Positions 54,301-64,000 are shown, counted from the stretch's first letter. The stretch: DNA of 64,000 bases from Streptomyces sp. HUAS 15-9 (GCF_025642155.1 NZ_CP106798.1:6572001-6636000); one strand, 5' to 3'. Made by a program: numbers and translations. The notes: generated by a model not told the origin, from the sequence alone.

Positions 54301-57158
54301 GGAGCCTCGCCGGCGAACCCGCCGCGGACCCAGTGCCGCGACGGGCAACGTTCGCCCCGTCGCGACGCCCGGCACGCACTCTCGCCGCACCGGCCGAAGA
54401 CCCAAGTACGTCCAGTACGGGGGCCTCCGGCCGGCACACCGAGAGCACGCACCGGACGCCGCTCCTTCACGGGCAAACATTGCCCGCCGCGGCACTGGAC
54501 CGGGCGCGGCTGGATAGCGCCCAGGACGCCGGCTTCCACAGCCTGCTGGCCCTCGCGCAGGCCCTGTCCGAGCGGCCACCCGGACAACCGCCCCTCGCGC
54601 TCGACGTCCTCACCCGCGGCGTCTTCGGCGTGACCGGGGAGGAGCTGCTCCAGCCCGAGAACGCCACCGTCCTCGGCCCGTGCACGGTGATCCCGCAGGA
54701 GGTGCCGGACGTCGGCTGCCGCCTTCTCGACCTCAGCGGGCAGATCCTGGCCGCGCCGCCCGAGACGGTGCTCGACGCCCTGCGGGCGGCACTGGCCGCA
54801 CCCCCGGCGGAGCACGTGCTGGCCTGGCGCGGCAGCCACTGGTGGGCGCGGACGTTCGACCCCGTCCCTCTGGACGCGGGTGAGGGCGAGCCGGACAGCG
54901 GGCGGCTGCGCGACGAGGGCGTCTACCTCATCACCGGCGGGCTGGGCGGCATCGGCCTCGCGCTCGCCGAGCACTTGGCCCGCTCCGTGCGGGCACCGGC
55001 CATCGGGCTGCTCGGGCGCGGCACCTTCCCGCCGGAGGACGCCTGGCCGCAGTGGCTCGCGGAGCATGGCGCCGACGACCCGACCAGCGCCCGGATCCGG
55101 CGCCTGGAAGCCCTGCGGAGCCTGGGCGCCCGGCCGGTGGTGCTCCGTGCCGACGTCACCGACGCCGAGCAGACGAGCCGCGCGGTGGAGGAGCTGCGGG
55201 CCCGCTTCGGCGCGCTCAACGGCGTCGTCCACGCCGCCGGGGCCCCCGCGAGCGGGCTGCTCGCCGGGAAGTCCCGCGCCGACGCCGAGACCGTGCTCAC
55301 CGCCAAGACGCGCGGCACGCTGGTGCTCGACACGGTGTGCTCCCGCGACCCCCTGGACTTCTTCCTCCTGTTCTCGTCGCGGACCGCGGTTGTCGGCGGG
55401 CCCGGTCAGGTCGACTACTGCGCGGCCAACGCGTTCCTGGACGCCTACGCCGCCCGGCGCAGCGCGGGCGGGTCCGCGCCCGTGACGGCGGTGGCCTGGG
55501 ACACCTGGCGTGACACCGGCATGGCGGCGGGCCTGCACGCGCTTCCCGGCGCCGACGCGGGCACCGGCGAGGACTTCGGTCACCCGCTGCTGCAACGCCG
55601 CCTGCAGCGGACGGAGAGCACCGAGGTCTTCCTGACCACGATCCGCACCTCGGACAGCTGGATCGTCGACGAGCACCGGATGCAGGGGCACGGCCTGGTG
55701 CCCGGCACCACGTACCTGGAGATGGTCCGGGCGGCGGTGGAGCCCCTGGCGGCGGGACGCGAGATCGAGTTCCGCGACGTGCTGTTCCACCTGCCGGTGA
55801 TCGTCCCCGACGGGCAGGAGCGTGACCTGTACACGGTCCTGGAGGACAAGGACGGCGACCTGAGCTTCCGGATCCGCAGCCACGTGCCGGGGGCGGCGCA
55901 GAACTGGCAGGAGCACGCCACCGGCTCCGTGCTGCTGCACGAACGCTCGGAGCGTGCGCCGCGCGAAGTCGCCGGGCTGCTCGAGGAATGCGGTGCCGAG
56001 GAGGTGATCGAGGGCGAGCAGGCGCTGCGGCGCCGGCTCCGGCTGGACTTCGCCGCCGAGGGCGGGATCATCCGGTTCGCCGTGCAGGGCCGCTGGCGCT
56101 GCCTCACCCGCATCCACGTCGGCCCCCGGGGCATGGTGGCCGTCCTGGAGCTTCCGGAGCAGTACGCCGACGACCTCGACACCTACCGGCTGCACCCGGC
56201 GTTGCTGGACGTGGTCGGCGGTTCGTCCCGCGTGCACGCCGCCGAGGGCTACTACCTGCCCTTCTGGTACGGCAGCCTGCGGTTCGTACGCGGCCTGACC
56301 CGGCGCATGGCCTGCCACATCCGGATCAAGGAGGGCGGCGACACGTCCGGCGAGACCCTGGTCTGCGACGCCGACGTCTACGACGACGAGGGCCGGCTGC
56401 TCGTGCGGCTCGGTGACTTCATCATGAAGCGCATCCACGAGCCCGAGGCGATGCGCGAACAGGTCGAGTCGGCAGCGGCGGCCCCGGCGCCCGAGGCCCC
56501 GGAGCCCGCCGCGTACCGGCCGGGGGGACTGGCGGCGCTGCACGCCCTGGCCGCCGGCATGACCGCGGAGGAGGGGACGGAGCTGTTCGGCCGGATCCTG
56601 CGGGCCCGGCCGATGCCGGCGCAGCTCGTCGTCTCCCGGCAGGACCTGGCCACCGTGCAACGCCTGGCCGCCGAGATCGACCCGGCCCGGCTGGCGGCGG
56701 AACTGGAGACGGCCGCGCCGACCACGGTGCACCCGCGTCCCGAACTGGACACCCCGTACGTGGCGCCGGGTACCGAGGAGGAGGCCGCCATCGCGGCCAT
56801 CTGGCAGGAGACGCTCGGTGTCGAACCGGTCGGCCTGAACGACGACTTCTTCGCGCTCGGCGGTCACTCGCTGGCGGCGGTGCAGATCGGTACCCGGCTC
56901 CGGGCCCACTTCGGGGTGGAGCTGACGTTGCGTGACTTCTTCGACCGGCCGACCGTGGCCAACACCGCCCGGCTCCTCGCCGCCGGCGGCTCGGACAGCG
57001 CGACGGCGGCGGAGGAACCCGCCCCCATCGTGCGGCTCGCGCGCTACGAGCCGGCCGAGGTGACCGACGTGGACGAGCTGGCGGACGACGAAGTGGACGC
57101 CATGCTGCGGGAGCTCCTCGCGGCGGAGGCGGCTGTGGAAGGGGAGACCGAGGCATGA
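51303..57158 (+). CDS. Type I PKS, KS-AT-KR-DH-ACP (1951 aa) with in-frame foldback insertion
   Basis: KS of the kind found after NRPS modules: cysteine in QTACSTSL near residue 180, ETHGTGTALGDP, NVGHLDAAAG. The AT has GHSIGE near 627 and HAFH near 723, predicting malonyl-CoA. The KR structural half is interrupted at residues 1009-1063 by 55 extra residues (see 54318). The catalytic half has YLITGGLGGIGLALAE near 1211 and VDYCAAN near 1371. The dehydratase comes after the KR, with HRMQGHGLVP near 1459, unlike the usual AT-DH-KR order. The ACP is DDFFALGGHSLAAVQ near 1854. GTG 51303 lies after AAGGAG and overlaps the previous stop; the stop overlaps the next start (ATGA). Confidence 0.92.
54318..54492 (+). 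mobile_element. MITE-like foldback element inserted in frame in the PKS KR region
   Basis: A 10-bp direct repeat CCCGCCGCGG flanks it (54318-54327 and 54483-54492), 165 bases apart. The interior is one large imperfect palindrome centred near 54412 (GTAC-GTCCA-GTAC). Its ends pair as GGCAACGTTCGCCC at 54344-54357 with GGGCAAACATTGCC at 54471-54484, 12 of 14. The insertion adds 55 codons, Ser/Thr/Arg/Pro-rich, with no stop. Removing it restores GEPAA joined to ALDRARLDSAQDAG, the normal KR sequence. Confidence 0.85.
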
Positions 57159-60100
57159 GCATGCCCGATCTGGACGGCATGACCGCCGAGCAGAAGCGGA
57201 GACTTCTGGCCGAGCGGCTGGGACGGGCCCGGCGACCGCGGGTGCGCCAGTTCCCCCTCTCCTTCTCGCAGCAGCGGCTCTGGTTCCTGCAGCAGCTGGT
57301 GCCGGGCAGCGCCGCCTACAACGTCCCCAGCGCGGTGCGGATCCACGGGCAGCTGGACCTCGACGTGTGGCGGCGCTGCACCGACGAGATCGTGCGGCGC
57401 CACGAGGCGTTGCGCACCACCTTCGCGGAGGTCGACGGCGAGCCCGTACAGCGGGTGGCCGAGACGGGGCGGGCCGACTTCGCCGTGGTCGACTGCACCC
57501 ACCTCTCCGGCGACGACCGCGAGCGGGAGGTCCAGCGCCTGGCCCGGGAAGAGGTCCGGCGGCCGTTCGTGCTGGAGCAGGGCCCCCTTCTGCGGGTCAG
57601 GGTGTTCCGGCTGGGTCCCGAGGAGCACGTCCTGCTGCTCACCATGCACCACATCGTCGCCGACCTCTGGTCCATGGCGGTGGCGGTCCGTGAGCTGGTC
57701 GCCCTCTACCCGGCCCTGCGCGCGGGCAGCGGCTCACCGCTGCCCGAACTTCCCCTCCAGTACGCCGACTACGCCGCCTGGCAGCGCGGCCAGGCGGAGG
57801 GCTCCGGCGTGGCCGGCGACCTCGCGTACTGGAAGCAGGCGCTCGACGGCGCCCCGCCGGTTCTCGCCCTTCCGACCGACCGCCCGCGCCCGCCCGTGCA
57901 GACCTCGCGTGGCGGATCGAAACCCTTCGAGCTGCCCGGACCGCTGATGACGCGGCTGCGCGAGCTGAGCCGACGGGAGGGCGCGACGCCCTTCATGACG
58001 CTGCTGGCCGCGTTCGCCGTGGTGCTCCAGCGCTACGCCCACCAGGACGACCTGGTGATCGGCGCGCCCATCGCCAACCGGACCCGTCCCGAACTGGAGC
58101 CGCTGATCGGGTTCTTCGTCAACACCCTGGCCCTGCGGGCGGACCTCTCCGGCGACCCCACCTTCCGTGAGGCCCTGGCGCGGGTGCGCGCGACCTGCCT
58201 GGGGGCCTACGCCCACCAGGAGCTGCCGTTCGAACGGCTGGTGGAGGAGCTGCACCCCAAGCGTGACCTCTCCCGGTCGCCGCTGTTCCAGGTGTCGTTC
58301 GTCTTCCAGAACATCGACATGCCGGAGCTGGACCTGGGCGGGCTGCGGGTCACCCCGCTGACGCTGGAGAGCGCCACCGCCCGGTTCGACCTGGAGTTGC
58401 AGGTCTTCGACCGGCCGGACGGGCTGAGCGGCTGGTTCGAGTACAACGCCGACCTGTTCGACGGCGCCACCATCGAGCAACTCTCCGAGTCGCTGCGCGT
58501 CCTCGTCGAGGAGATCGCCGACGCGCCCGACCGCCGTCTCTCCGAGCTGAGCCTGCTCACCGAGGAGCAGCGGCACCGGCTGGCCCGGGAGCCCAACGAC
58601 ACCCGGCGCGTCCGGCCGGACCTGCGCTGGGCGCATCACGGCTTCGAGGAGCGGGCCCGGGAGACACCCGAGGCGGAGGCCCTGCGCTGCGGGGAGCAGA
58701 CCCTGACGTACGCCGAACTCGACCGGCGGGCCAACCGGCTCGCGCACCACTTGCACCGGCTGGGCGTCGGGCGTGGCGACCTGGTCGGGATCTGCACCGA
58801 GCGCACGCCGGAGATGGTGGCCGCGGTCCTCGGCACCCTCAAGTCCGGCGCCGCCTACGTGCCGCTGGACCCGGCGTTCCCGAGCGAGCGCCTCGCCTTC
58901 ATGCTGCAGGACTCCGGGCTCAAGCTCCTGCTCACCCAGCGCTCCGTCCTCGCCGGCCTGCCCGAGCCGGCCGTGGGAGTCCTCTGCCTGGACGAGGCCG
59001 CCGAGGCGCTGGAGGCGGAGCCCGCCACCCGGCCGGACGTGGAGACCCCGGGCGAGGACCTGGCCTACGTCATCTACACCTCCGGCTCGACCGGCAAGCC
59101 CAAGGGCGTGCAGATCCCGCACCGCGCGCTCGCCAACTTCCTCCGGTCGATGAGCGAGCGGCCGGGGATCGGCCCGGACGACGCCCTGGTGGCGGTGACC
59201 ACGCTGTGCTTCGACATCTCCATGCTGGAGCTGCTGCTGCCGCTCACGACCGGTGCGCGGGTGATCCTGGTGGACCGCGAGGTGGCCTCCGACGGCCGAC
59301 GGCTGCGCGCGGTGCTGTCGGAGTCCGGGGCCACGCTGATGCAGGCCACGCCGTCCACGTGGCGGCTGCTGCTCGACGCCGGCTGGTCGCCGCGCCCCGG
59401 TTTCCGCATGCTCTGCGGCGGTGAGGCGCTCCCCGCCGACCTGGCCCGCCGGCTCAGCCGCGACGGCGGCGAGCTGTGGAACATGTACGGCCCGACCGAG
59501 ACCACCATCTGGTCGGCGGTGGCCCGGATCGACGAGGGCACCGTCTCCCTGGGCGAGCCGATCGCCAACACCGAGCTGCACGTGCTCGACGCCCGGGGCG
59601 CGCTCGTCCCGCCGGGCATTCCCGGAGAGCTGCACATCGGCGGCACCGGACTGGCGCGCGGTTATCTCGGCCGCCCGGAGCTGACCGCCGAGCGGTTCGT
59701 GCCGCACCCGTTCCCCATCGGCCTCGGCGAGAGGTTGTACCGCACCGGGGACCTGGTCCGCCGGCGCGGCGACGGCAGCCTCGAGTTCCTCGGCCGCATC
59801 GACCACCAGGTGAAGCTGCGCGGCTTCCGGATCGAGTTGGGGGAGATCGAGGCGGTCCTGGAGCAGCAGCCGGTCGTCCGGCAGGCGGTGGTGACCGTAC
59901 GCGAGGACACGCCGGGCGACCAGCGCCTGGTGGCGTACGTGGTGGCCGACCCGTCCGCAGCCGACTCCGGCGCGAGCCCCGACGAGCTGGACCAGTGGCG
60001 CAACATCTGGGACACGGCGTACGACGAGCCGGCCGCGGACGTCGACCCGTCCTTCGACATCAGCGGCTGGACGAGCAGCTACACCGGCGAGCCCATCCCC

Positions 60101-63031
60101 GCCGAGGAGATGCGCGACTGGGTCGACCGCACCGCCGAGCGCGTGCTGAGCCGCGCGCCGCAGTCGGTGCTGGACGTGGGCTGCGGCACCGGCCTCATCC
60201 TGCACGCGGTCGCGCCGCACTGTAAGCGGTACTGGGGCACCGACTTCTCGGCCGTGGCGCTGGCGCGGCTGCGGCGGGCGGCGGCCGATCCCGATCGCTT
60301 CCCCGGCGACGTGCAGCTGCACGAATGCGCCGCGGACCAGCTCGACCGGCTGCCGGACCAGCAGTTCGACGTCGTCCTTCTCAACTCGGTGGTGCAGTAC
60401 TTCCCCGACGAGGAGTACCTGGCCCGGGTGATCGAGGGAGCGCTGCCCCGGCTCGCCCCGGGTGGCGCCGTCGTGGTGGGCGACGTCCGCAGCCTTCCGC
60501 TGCTCGAGGCGTTCCACGCCTCGGTCGAACTGCACCGGGCGGCACCCGACCTGAGCGCCGACGCGTTGCGGGGGCGGGTGCGGCGGCGGGCCGCCGAGGA
60601 GGAGGAGCTGGTCATCGACCCGCGCTTCTTCCTGGCGCTGCGGGCCCGGCTGCCCGGCATCGCCGAGGTGCGGATCCTGCCCAAGCGCGGCCGGTACGAC
60701 AACGAGCTGACCCGTTTCCGGTACGACGTGATCCTCACCAGCGAACCGGAGGCCCCGCCTGCCGGCCTTTCCCCGCTCGACTGGCGTGCCGGCGGGCTCT
60801 CCCTCCCGGCCCTCCGGGAGCGGCTCGTCCCGGCCACCGCGGACGTCATCGCCGTCCGGGACGTGCCGAACGCGCGGGTTCGGCCCTTCGCCGACCTGGT
60901 GGAGCGGCTGGGCACCGCCGGGGGTACGGCCGCCGACCTGCGGCAGAGCCTGGCCGCCGGGTCGGCGGGCGCGGTCGATCCCGAGGAGCTGGCCGCCCTG
61001 GCCGAGCAGACCGGATACCGGGCGGAACCGGACTGGACCCGGCACGGCTCGGACGGCGCGTTCGACCTCGTGCTGCGCCGGCTGGACGGCGACGGGCACC
61101 CCGTGGCCTCGGCGCAGGCCTTCCTCCAGGCGGCTCCGGTGCCGCCCGGGCCGCTGTCCGCGTGGGTGAACGGCGCCGCGTCCCGCCGCGCCCGCAAACT
61201 GCAGCCGCACCTGCGTGCCGTGCTGGGCGAGAAGCTGCCCGAGTACATGCTCCCCTCCGTGTTCGTGTTCCTCGACGCGCTGCCCCTCACCCCCAACGAG
61301 AAGGTGGACCGCAAGGCGCTGCCCGAGCCCCAGGTCGTCCGCTCCGATCCGCGCACGCCCTACGAGGCGCCGCGGGGCGACCTGGAGCGGGACCTCGCCG
61401 AGATCTGGGAACAGCTCCTGCACCTGGAGGGGGTGAGCATCCACGACGACTTCTTCGAATCGGGCGGCCACTCGCTGCTCGCCACCCAGGCGATCTCGCG
61501 GATCCGGACCCGGCTGGGACGGGAGGTGTCCCTGCGCGACATCTTCGAGTATCGGACCGTCGCGGCGCTGGCCGCGTGGCTGGTGGACGGCGGCGCGGAG
61601 GGTGGCGGCCCGGTGCTCGTGCCCATCCCGAGGGCCGAGCGCGGCGGGGAACTCCCGCTGTCGTACGCGCAGGAATGGCTCTGCGTCGACCACCCGGTCG
61701 GCCCCGAGAGTCCCGCTCACAACGTGGTGACCGCCGCGCGGCTGCGCGGACGGCTCGACGAGGAAGCCTTGGCGCGCGCCTTCGACCACGTGGTGCGGCG
61801 GCACGAATCGCTGCGTACCCGCCTGGTCACGCGGCCGGCGGGGCCGGCACAGGTCGTCGACGCCACCGGTACCTGGCCGCTGACCCGGTCCCGCCTGGAG
61901 GGCGCCGCGTCCGGGGATCCGCACCAGGCGATCCGCGGCATCCTCGAGGAGGAGAGCAGCCGGCCGTTCCGCCTGGCGGAGGGCCCGCTGGTACGGGGGC
62001 GGCTGCTCACCCTCGGCGACGAGGAGCGGATCCTGGTGCTCACCGTCCACCACGCCGTCACCGACAACTGGTCGTACGGGGTGCTGCTGCAGGACCTGGC
62101 CGGCGCCTACGAGGCCCTCGCCGAGGGGCGGGAGCCGACGCTTCCGGAACTTCCGCTCCAGTTCGCCGACTTCGCGGCATGGCAGCGCCAGGCGTTCGAG
62201 AGCGGGGCGCTGGACGCGGACACCGAGTACTGGCGGCGTACCCTCGCGGAGCTTCCGCCGCCGCCGCGGCTGGACGATGTCCGGCTCCCGCACGAGGCGG
62301 CGCCGGCCGCCTCGGGCCACGCTTTCGAGCTGTCCCCGGAACTGACCGCCGCGCTGCGGGAGTTCGCCCAGCGCGAGGGCGCGACCCTCTTCATGGTGCT
62401 CCTGGCCGCCTTCGGCGCCCAGCTCGCCGCCTGCACCGGGAGCCGGGACCTCGCCGTCGACTTCCCCGTCGCGGGCCGGGACCGGCCGGAGACCGAGCAG
62501 CTCATCGGCTTCTTCGTGAACCCGTTGGTGCTGCGCGCGGATCTCGGCGGGGATCCCAGCTTCCGCGAGCTGGTCGGCCGGGCCCGGGAGCGGATCCTCG
62601 AGGCGTACGCCCACCAGAGCGTGCCGCTGCAACCCTTGCGCCGCGAGTTCGCGCCGCAGTGCGAACGGGTCCGCCTGGGGTTCAACCTGCTCAACGCGCC
62701 ACTGCCCGCCGCGGTGCTGCGTGACGTCCGGCTGGAGCCGCTCGACGCCGACTGGGGTTTCGTACACGTGCCGCCGGAGATGGAACCGGGGGTGGTGGAT
62801 CTCAGCCTCATCATGCTCGAGGACGCGGAGGCGCTGCGCGGAATCTGGATGCACGCCGTCGAACGCGTCGATCCACGGCTGGTCGGCCGGGTGACCCGCC
62901 AGTGGAGCCGGCTGCTGGAGATGGTGGTGGACGATCCCGACCGCCGGATCGAGGAGTTGTGCCGGCTCCTGCGGGAGGACGAGGTGCCCGCCACCGCGAG
63001 CGGCGCCGGCGCGGAGGGAAGCGAAGAGTGA
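57155..63031 (+). CDS. NRPS, C-A(Gly)-N-methyltransferase-T-C (1958 aa)
   Basis: Last assembly-line protein. The first C domain has HHIVADL near residue 165 (Leu for the usual Gly). The A domain has YTSGSTGKPKG near 642 and NMYGPTETTIW; the pocket D-I-L-Q-L-G-M-I-W predicts glycine, as in the earlier A1. An N-methyltransferase is inserted between the late A motifs, with SAM loop SVLDVGCGTGLILH near 1006 and VVLLNSVVQYFPDEEYL. The predicted unit is therefore N-methylglycine. T is DDFFESGGHSLL near 1437. A second C domain ends the protein, with HHAVTDN near 1632 (Asn for Gly). There is no thioesterase, so this terminal C domain may release or join the chain. The start and stop overlap neighbours by 4 bases. 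Confidence 0.93.
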   Translation: MSMPDLDGMTAEQKRRLLAERLGRARRPRVRQFPLSFSQQRLWFLQQLVPGSAAYNVPSAVRIHGQLDLDVWRRCTDEIVRRHEALRTTFAEVDGEPVQRVAETGRADFAVVDCTHLSGDDREREVQRLAREEVRRPFVLEQGPLLRVRVFRLGPEEHVLLLTMHHIVADLWSMAVAVRELVALYPALRAGSGSPLPELPLQYADYAAWQRGQAEGSGVAGDLAYWKQALDGAPPVLALPTDRPRPPVQTSRGGSKPFELPGPLMTRLRELSRREGATPFMTLLAAFAVVLQRYAHQDDLVIGAPIANRTRPELEPLIGFFVNTLALRADLSGDPTFREALARVRATCLGAYAHQELPFERLVEELHPKRDLSRSPLFQVSFVFQNIDMPELDLGGLRVTPLTLESATARFDLELQVFDRPDGLSGWFEYNADLFDGATIEQLSESLRVLVEEIADAPDRRLSELSLLTEEQRHRLAREPNDTRRVRPDLRWAHHGFEERARETPEAEALRCGEQTLTYAELDRRANRLAHHLHRLGVGRGDLVGICTERTPEMVAAVLGTLKSGAAYVPLDPAFPSERLAFMLQDSGLKLLLTQRSVLAGLPEPAVGVLCLDEAAEALEAEPATRPDVETPGEDLAYVIYTSGSTGKPKGVQIPHRALANFLRSMSERPGIGPDDALVAVTTLCFDISMLELLLPLTTGARVILVDREVASDGRRLRAVLSESGATLMQATPSTWRLLLDAGWSPRPGFRMLCGGEALPADLARRLSRDGGELWNMYGPTETTIWSAVARIDEGTVSLGEPIANTELHVLDARGALVPPGIPGELHIGGTGLARGYLGRPELTAERFVPHPFPIGLGERLYRTGDLVRRRGDGSLEFLGRIDHQVKLRGFRIELGEIEAVLEQQPVVRQAVVTVREDTPGDQRLVAYVVADPSAADSGASPDELDQWRNIWDTAYDEPAADVDPSFDISGWTSSYTGEPIPAEEMRDWVDRTAERVLSRAPQSVLDVGCGTGLILHAVAPHCKRYWGTDFSAVALARLRRAAADPDRFPGDVQLHECAADQLDRLPDQQFDVVLLNSVVQYFPDEEYLARVIEGALPRLAPGGAVVVGDVRSLPLLEAFHASVELHRAAPDLSADALRGRVRRRAAEEEELVIDPRFFLALRARLPGIAEVRILPKRGRYDNELTRFRYDVILTSEPEAPPAGLSPLDWRAGGLSLPALRERLVPATADVIAVRDVPNARVRPFADLVERLGTAGGTAADLRQSLAAGSAGAVDPEELAALAEQTGYRAEPDWTRHGSDGAFDLVLRRLDGDGHPVASAQAFLQAAPVPPGPLSAWVNGAASRRARKLQPHLRAVLGEKLPEYMLPSVFVFLDALPLTPNEKVDRKALPEPQVVRSDPRTPYEAPRGDLERDLAEIWEQLLHLEGVSIHDDFFESGGHSLLATQAISRIRTRLGREVSLRDIFEYRTVAALAAWLVDGGAEGGGPVLVPIPRAERGGELPLSYAQEWLCVDHPVGPESPAHNVVTAARLRGRLDEEALARAFDHVVRRHESLRTRLVTRPAGPAQVVDATGTWPLTRSRLEGAASGDPHQAIRGILEEESSRPFRLAEGPLVRGRLLTLGDEERILVLTVHHAVTDNWSYGVLLQDLAGAYEALAEGREPTLPELPLQFADFAAWQRQAFESGALDADTEYWRRTLAELPPPPRLDDVRLPHEAAPAASGHAFELSPELTAALREFAQREGATLFMVLLAAFGAQLAACTGSRDLAVDFPVAGRDRPETEQLIGFFVNPLVLRADLGGDPSFRELVGRARERILEAYAHQSVPLQPLRREFAPQCERVRLGFNLLNAPLPAAVLRDVRLEPLDADWGFVHVPPEMEPGVVDLSLIMLEDAEALRGIWMHAVERVDPRLVGRVTRQWSRLLEMVVDDPDRRIEELCRLLREDEVPATASGAGAEGSEE

Positions 63032-63789
63032 CGGAGCAGTGGTTCCGGGTGCCGCGGGCCCGGCCGGACGCGGCCACCCGCCTGGTGTGCCTGCCGTACG
63101 CCGGCGGGTCGGCCGCGGTGTACCGCACGTGGGATCAGCTCGTACCGAGCGACGTGGAGGTTCGTCCGGTCGAGCTGCCCGGCCGCGGCATGCGCATCGG
63201 TGAGCAGCCCTTCTCCCGCCTCCCCTCGCTGGTCCGTGCGCTGGCGGATGCGATGGAGCCGCTGCTCGACCGGCCCTTCGCACTCTTCGGGCACAGTCTG
63301 GGCGGACTGGTGGCGTTCGAGCTGGCACGGCTGCTGCGCCGCCGCGGGTGGCCCGTGCCCTGCCACCTGTTCGTGTCGGCTTCCGCAGCCCCCGCCCGGC
63401 GCCGTGAGCCGGTGCTGCACAACGCCTCCGACGCCGAGTTGAAGGCCCGGTTGCTCGAGTTCAACGGAACGCCGCGCGAGGTCCTGGAGAACGACGAGCT
63501 CATGGAGTTGATCCTGCCCGTGCTCCGTGCCGACTTCGCGGTCCTGGAGACGTACGAGTATCACGAGGAACCACCGCTCGACGTGCCGATCACGGTGTTC
63601 GGCGGTATCCACGACCGCACGGTGCGGCCCTCGGAACTGGAGGGATGGCGCGGGCAGTCGACCAGCTCGCGCCTTCGTCTGCTACCCGGCGATCACTTCT
63701 TCATCAACGGAATGGCTCTCGAAGTCGTACGGCTCGTCCTTGCCCACCTCACGCCGGTGCCCGTGCCGGTGCCGGTGCCGGGGAGCTAG
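63028..63789 (+). CDS. Type II thioesterase (253 aa)
   Basis: Stand-alone alpha/beta hydrolase that usually clears misloaded carrier domains. LVCLPYAGGSAAVYRTWDQL at residues 14-33, nucleophile ALFGHSLGGLVAFELARLL near 90-95, acidic residue in ITVFGGIHDRTVRP near 195, histidine in LLPGDHFFINGMA near 225. The C-terminus ends in a short Val-Pro repeat. GTG 63028 overlaps the NRPS stop (GTGA). As the NRPS lacks its own thioesterase, this enzyme could also take part in release. Confidence 0.92.
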   Translation: MTEQWFRVPRARPDAATRLVCLPYAGGSAAVYRTWDQLVPSDVEVRPVELPGRGMRIGEQPFSRLPSLVRALADAMEPLLDRPFALFGHSLGGLVAFELARLLRRRGWPVPCHLFVSASAAPARRREPVLHNASDAELKARLLEFNGTPREVLENDELMELILPVLRADFAVLETYEYHEEPPLDVPITVFGGIHDRTVRPSELEGWRGQSTSSRLRLLPGDHFFINGMALEVVRLVLAHLTPVPVPVPVPGS

Positions 63790-63812
63790 GCCGGCCCACT
63801 TCACGGCCGGCC
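63789..63812 (+). terminator. Hairpin at the end of cluster 2
   Basis: GGCCGGCC at 63789-63796, an 8-base loop, GGCCGGCC at 63805-63812. It begins on the last base of the thioesterase stop codon. Confidence 0.6.
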
Positions 63813-64000
63813 GCTCGGCGACGCCGTTCGCGGCGCGCCGGGCGGCGCCGGGCGACTTGGCCGGACAGACATGATCAGCATGCCGGCGGGCATGGGCAGC
63901 CGCGGGGCCCATGCCGGGCACGTTGCGCAGGTAGAGCGTGATGAAGAACAGGCCGCCGATCAGCGCGAAGTCCAGGACCGCGGCGACCGACGTGCTCCAC
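63801..64000 (-). pseudogene. MFS (DHA2-type) transporter, 3' end, apparently broken; continues beyond the window
   Basis: On the minus strand STSVAAVLDFALIGGLFFIT and LYLRNVPGMGP form a transmembrane segment and the loop typical of DHA2 drug exporters. The expected next helix, RLPMPAGMLIMSV, is in another frame and starts too early, implying a small deletion. The sense then dissolves into a Pro/Arg-rich tail ending at TGA 63801. It may have been an exporter for cluster 2. The rest is outside the window. Confidence 0.45.

Noticed and set aside
57734..63328. Minus-strand open frame of about 1860 codons opposite the last NRPS gene
   Set aside because: Its translation is rich in Gln, Gly, Arg and Val without domain motifs. 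It is the mirror of a high-GC gene with strong third-position bias; the plus strand encodes complete NRPS domains.
63745..63786. Val-Pro repeat at the thioesterase C-terminus as a special signal
   Set aside because: It is a short coding microsatellite (GTGCCG units) on a flexible tail; nothing indicates a function.

Overview
The window is high-GC actinobacterial DNA, almost certainly from a Streptomyces species. Evidence includes GTG starts, GGAGG-type ribosome sites, densely packed genes, rare TTA leucine codons, a RheA-type heat-shock operator and two specialised-metabolite gene clusters. No tRNA, rRNA, CRISPR array or intact transposon was seen.

Left edge (1-4411), ordinary chromosome: the 5' part of a TrkA-type potassium regulator, a very small membrane protein, an APC-superfamily permease, and a TrmA/RumA-type 23S rRNA (uracil-5-)methyltransferase.

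Accessory segment (about 4412-13388): it begins at the 3' end of the methyltransferase gene and ends with a second, diverged copy of that 3' end, so it looks like inserted DNA. Intact genes are a second Sua5-type protein, a beta-carbonic anhydrase, a MerR regulator, an hsp20/hsp18 gene and two DUF2267 genes. A divergent RheA-type regulator (one frameshift) shares the hsp18 operator. Between them lie decayed genes: SpoIIE phosphatase, anti-sigma-type ATPase, an Mrp ATPase without its P-loop, and a small hypothetical gene. A flavin-nucleotide-binding protein (13433-13882) follows the right boundary.

Cluster 1 (about 14200-28830), a predicted aminohydroxybenzoate meroterpenoid pathway: a GriI-like aldolase and GriH-like dehydroquinate synthase II (ring formation), an acyl-AMP ligase, a Pyr4-like membrane terpene cyclase, an MMPL exporter, a polyprenyl diphosphate synthase, a DXS, a UbiA prenyltransferase and a StrR-like ParB-domain regulator. 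Three reading frames (FAD/NAD(P) protein, lyase, ispG) carry internal or terminal deletions, so the pathway may be partly dead. The UbiA and regulator genes each contain a TTA codon, which suggests bldA control.

Middle (about 28990-34305): flavodoxin and IS3 remnants, an ABC exporter pair with an FAD monooxygenase, and a long intergenic region with large hairpins.

Cluster 2 (34306-63812), a hybrid PKS/NRPS assembly line: flavodoxin; FAAL-ACP-KS-AT-KR-ACP (frameshift in KR); KS-AT(inactive)-ACP; C-A(Gly)-T-C-A(Ser)-T; KS-AT-KR-DH-ACP carrying an in-frame foldback element; C-A(Gly)-N-methyltransferase-T-C; type II thioesterase. The last six genes are joined by short overlaps. The predicted product is a fatty-acylated polyketide-peptide containing Gly, Ser and N-methyl-Gly. 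The window ends in a broken MFS transporter on the minus strand.
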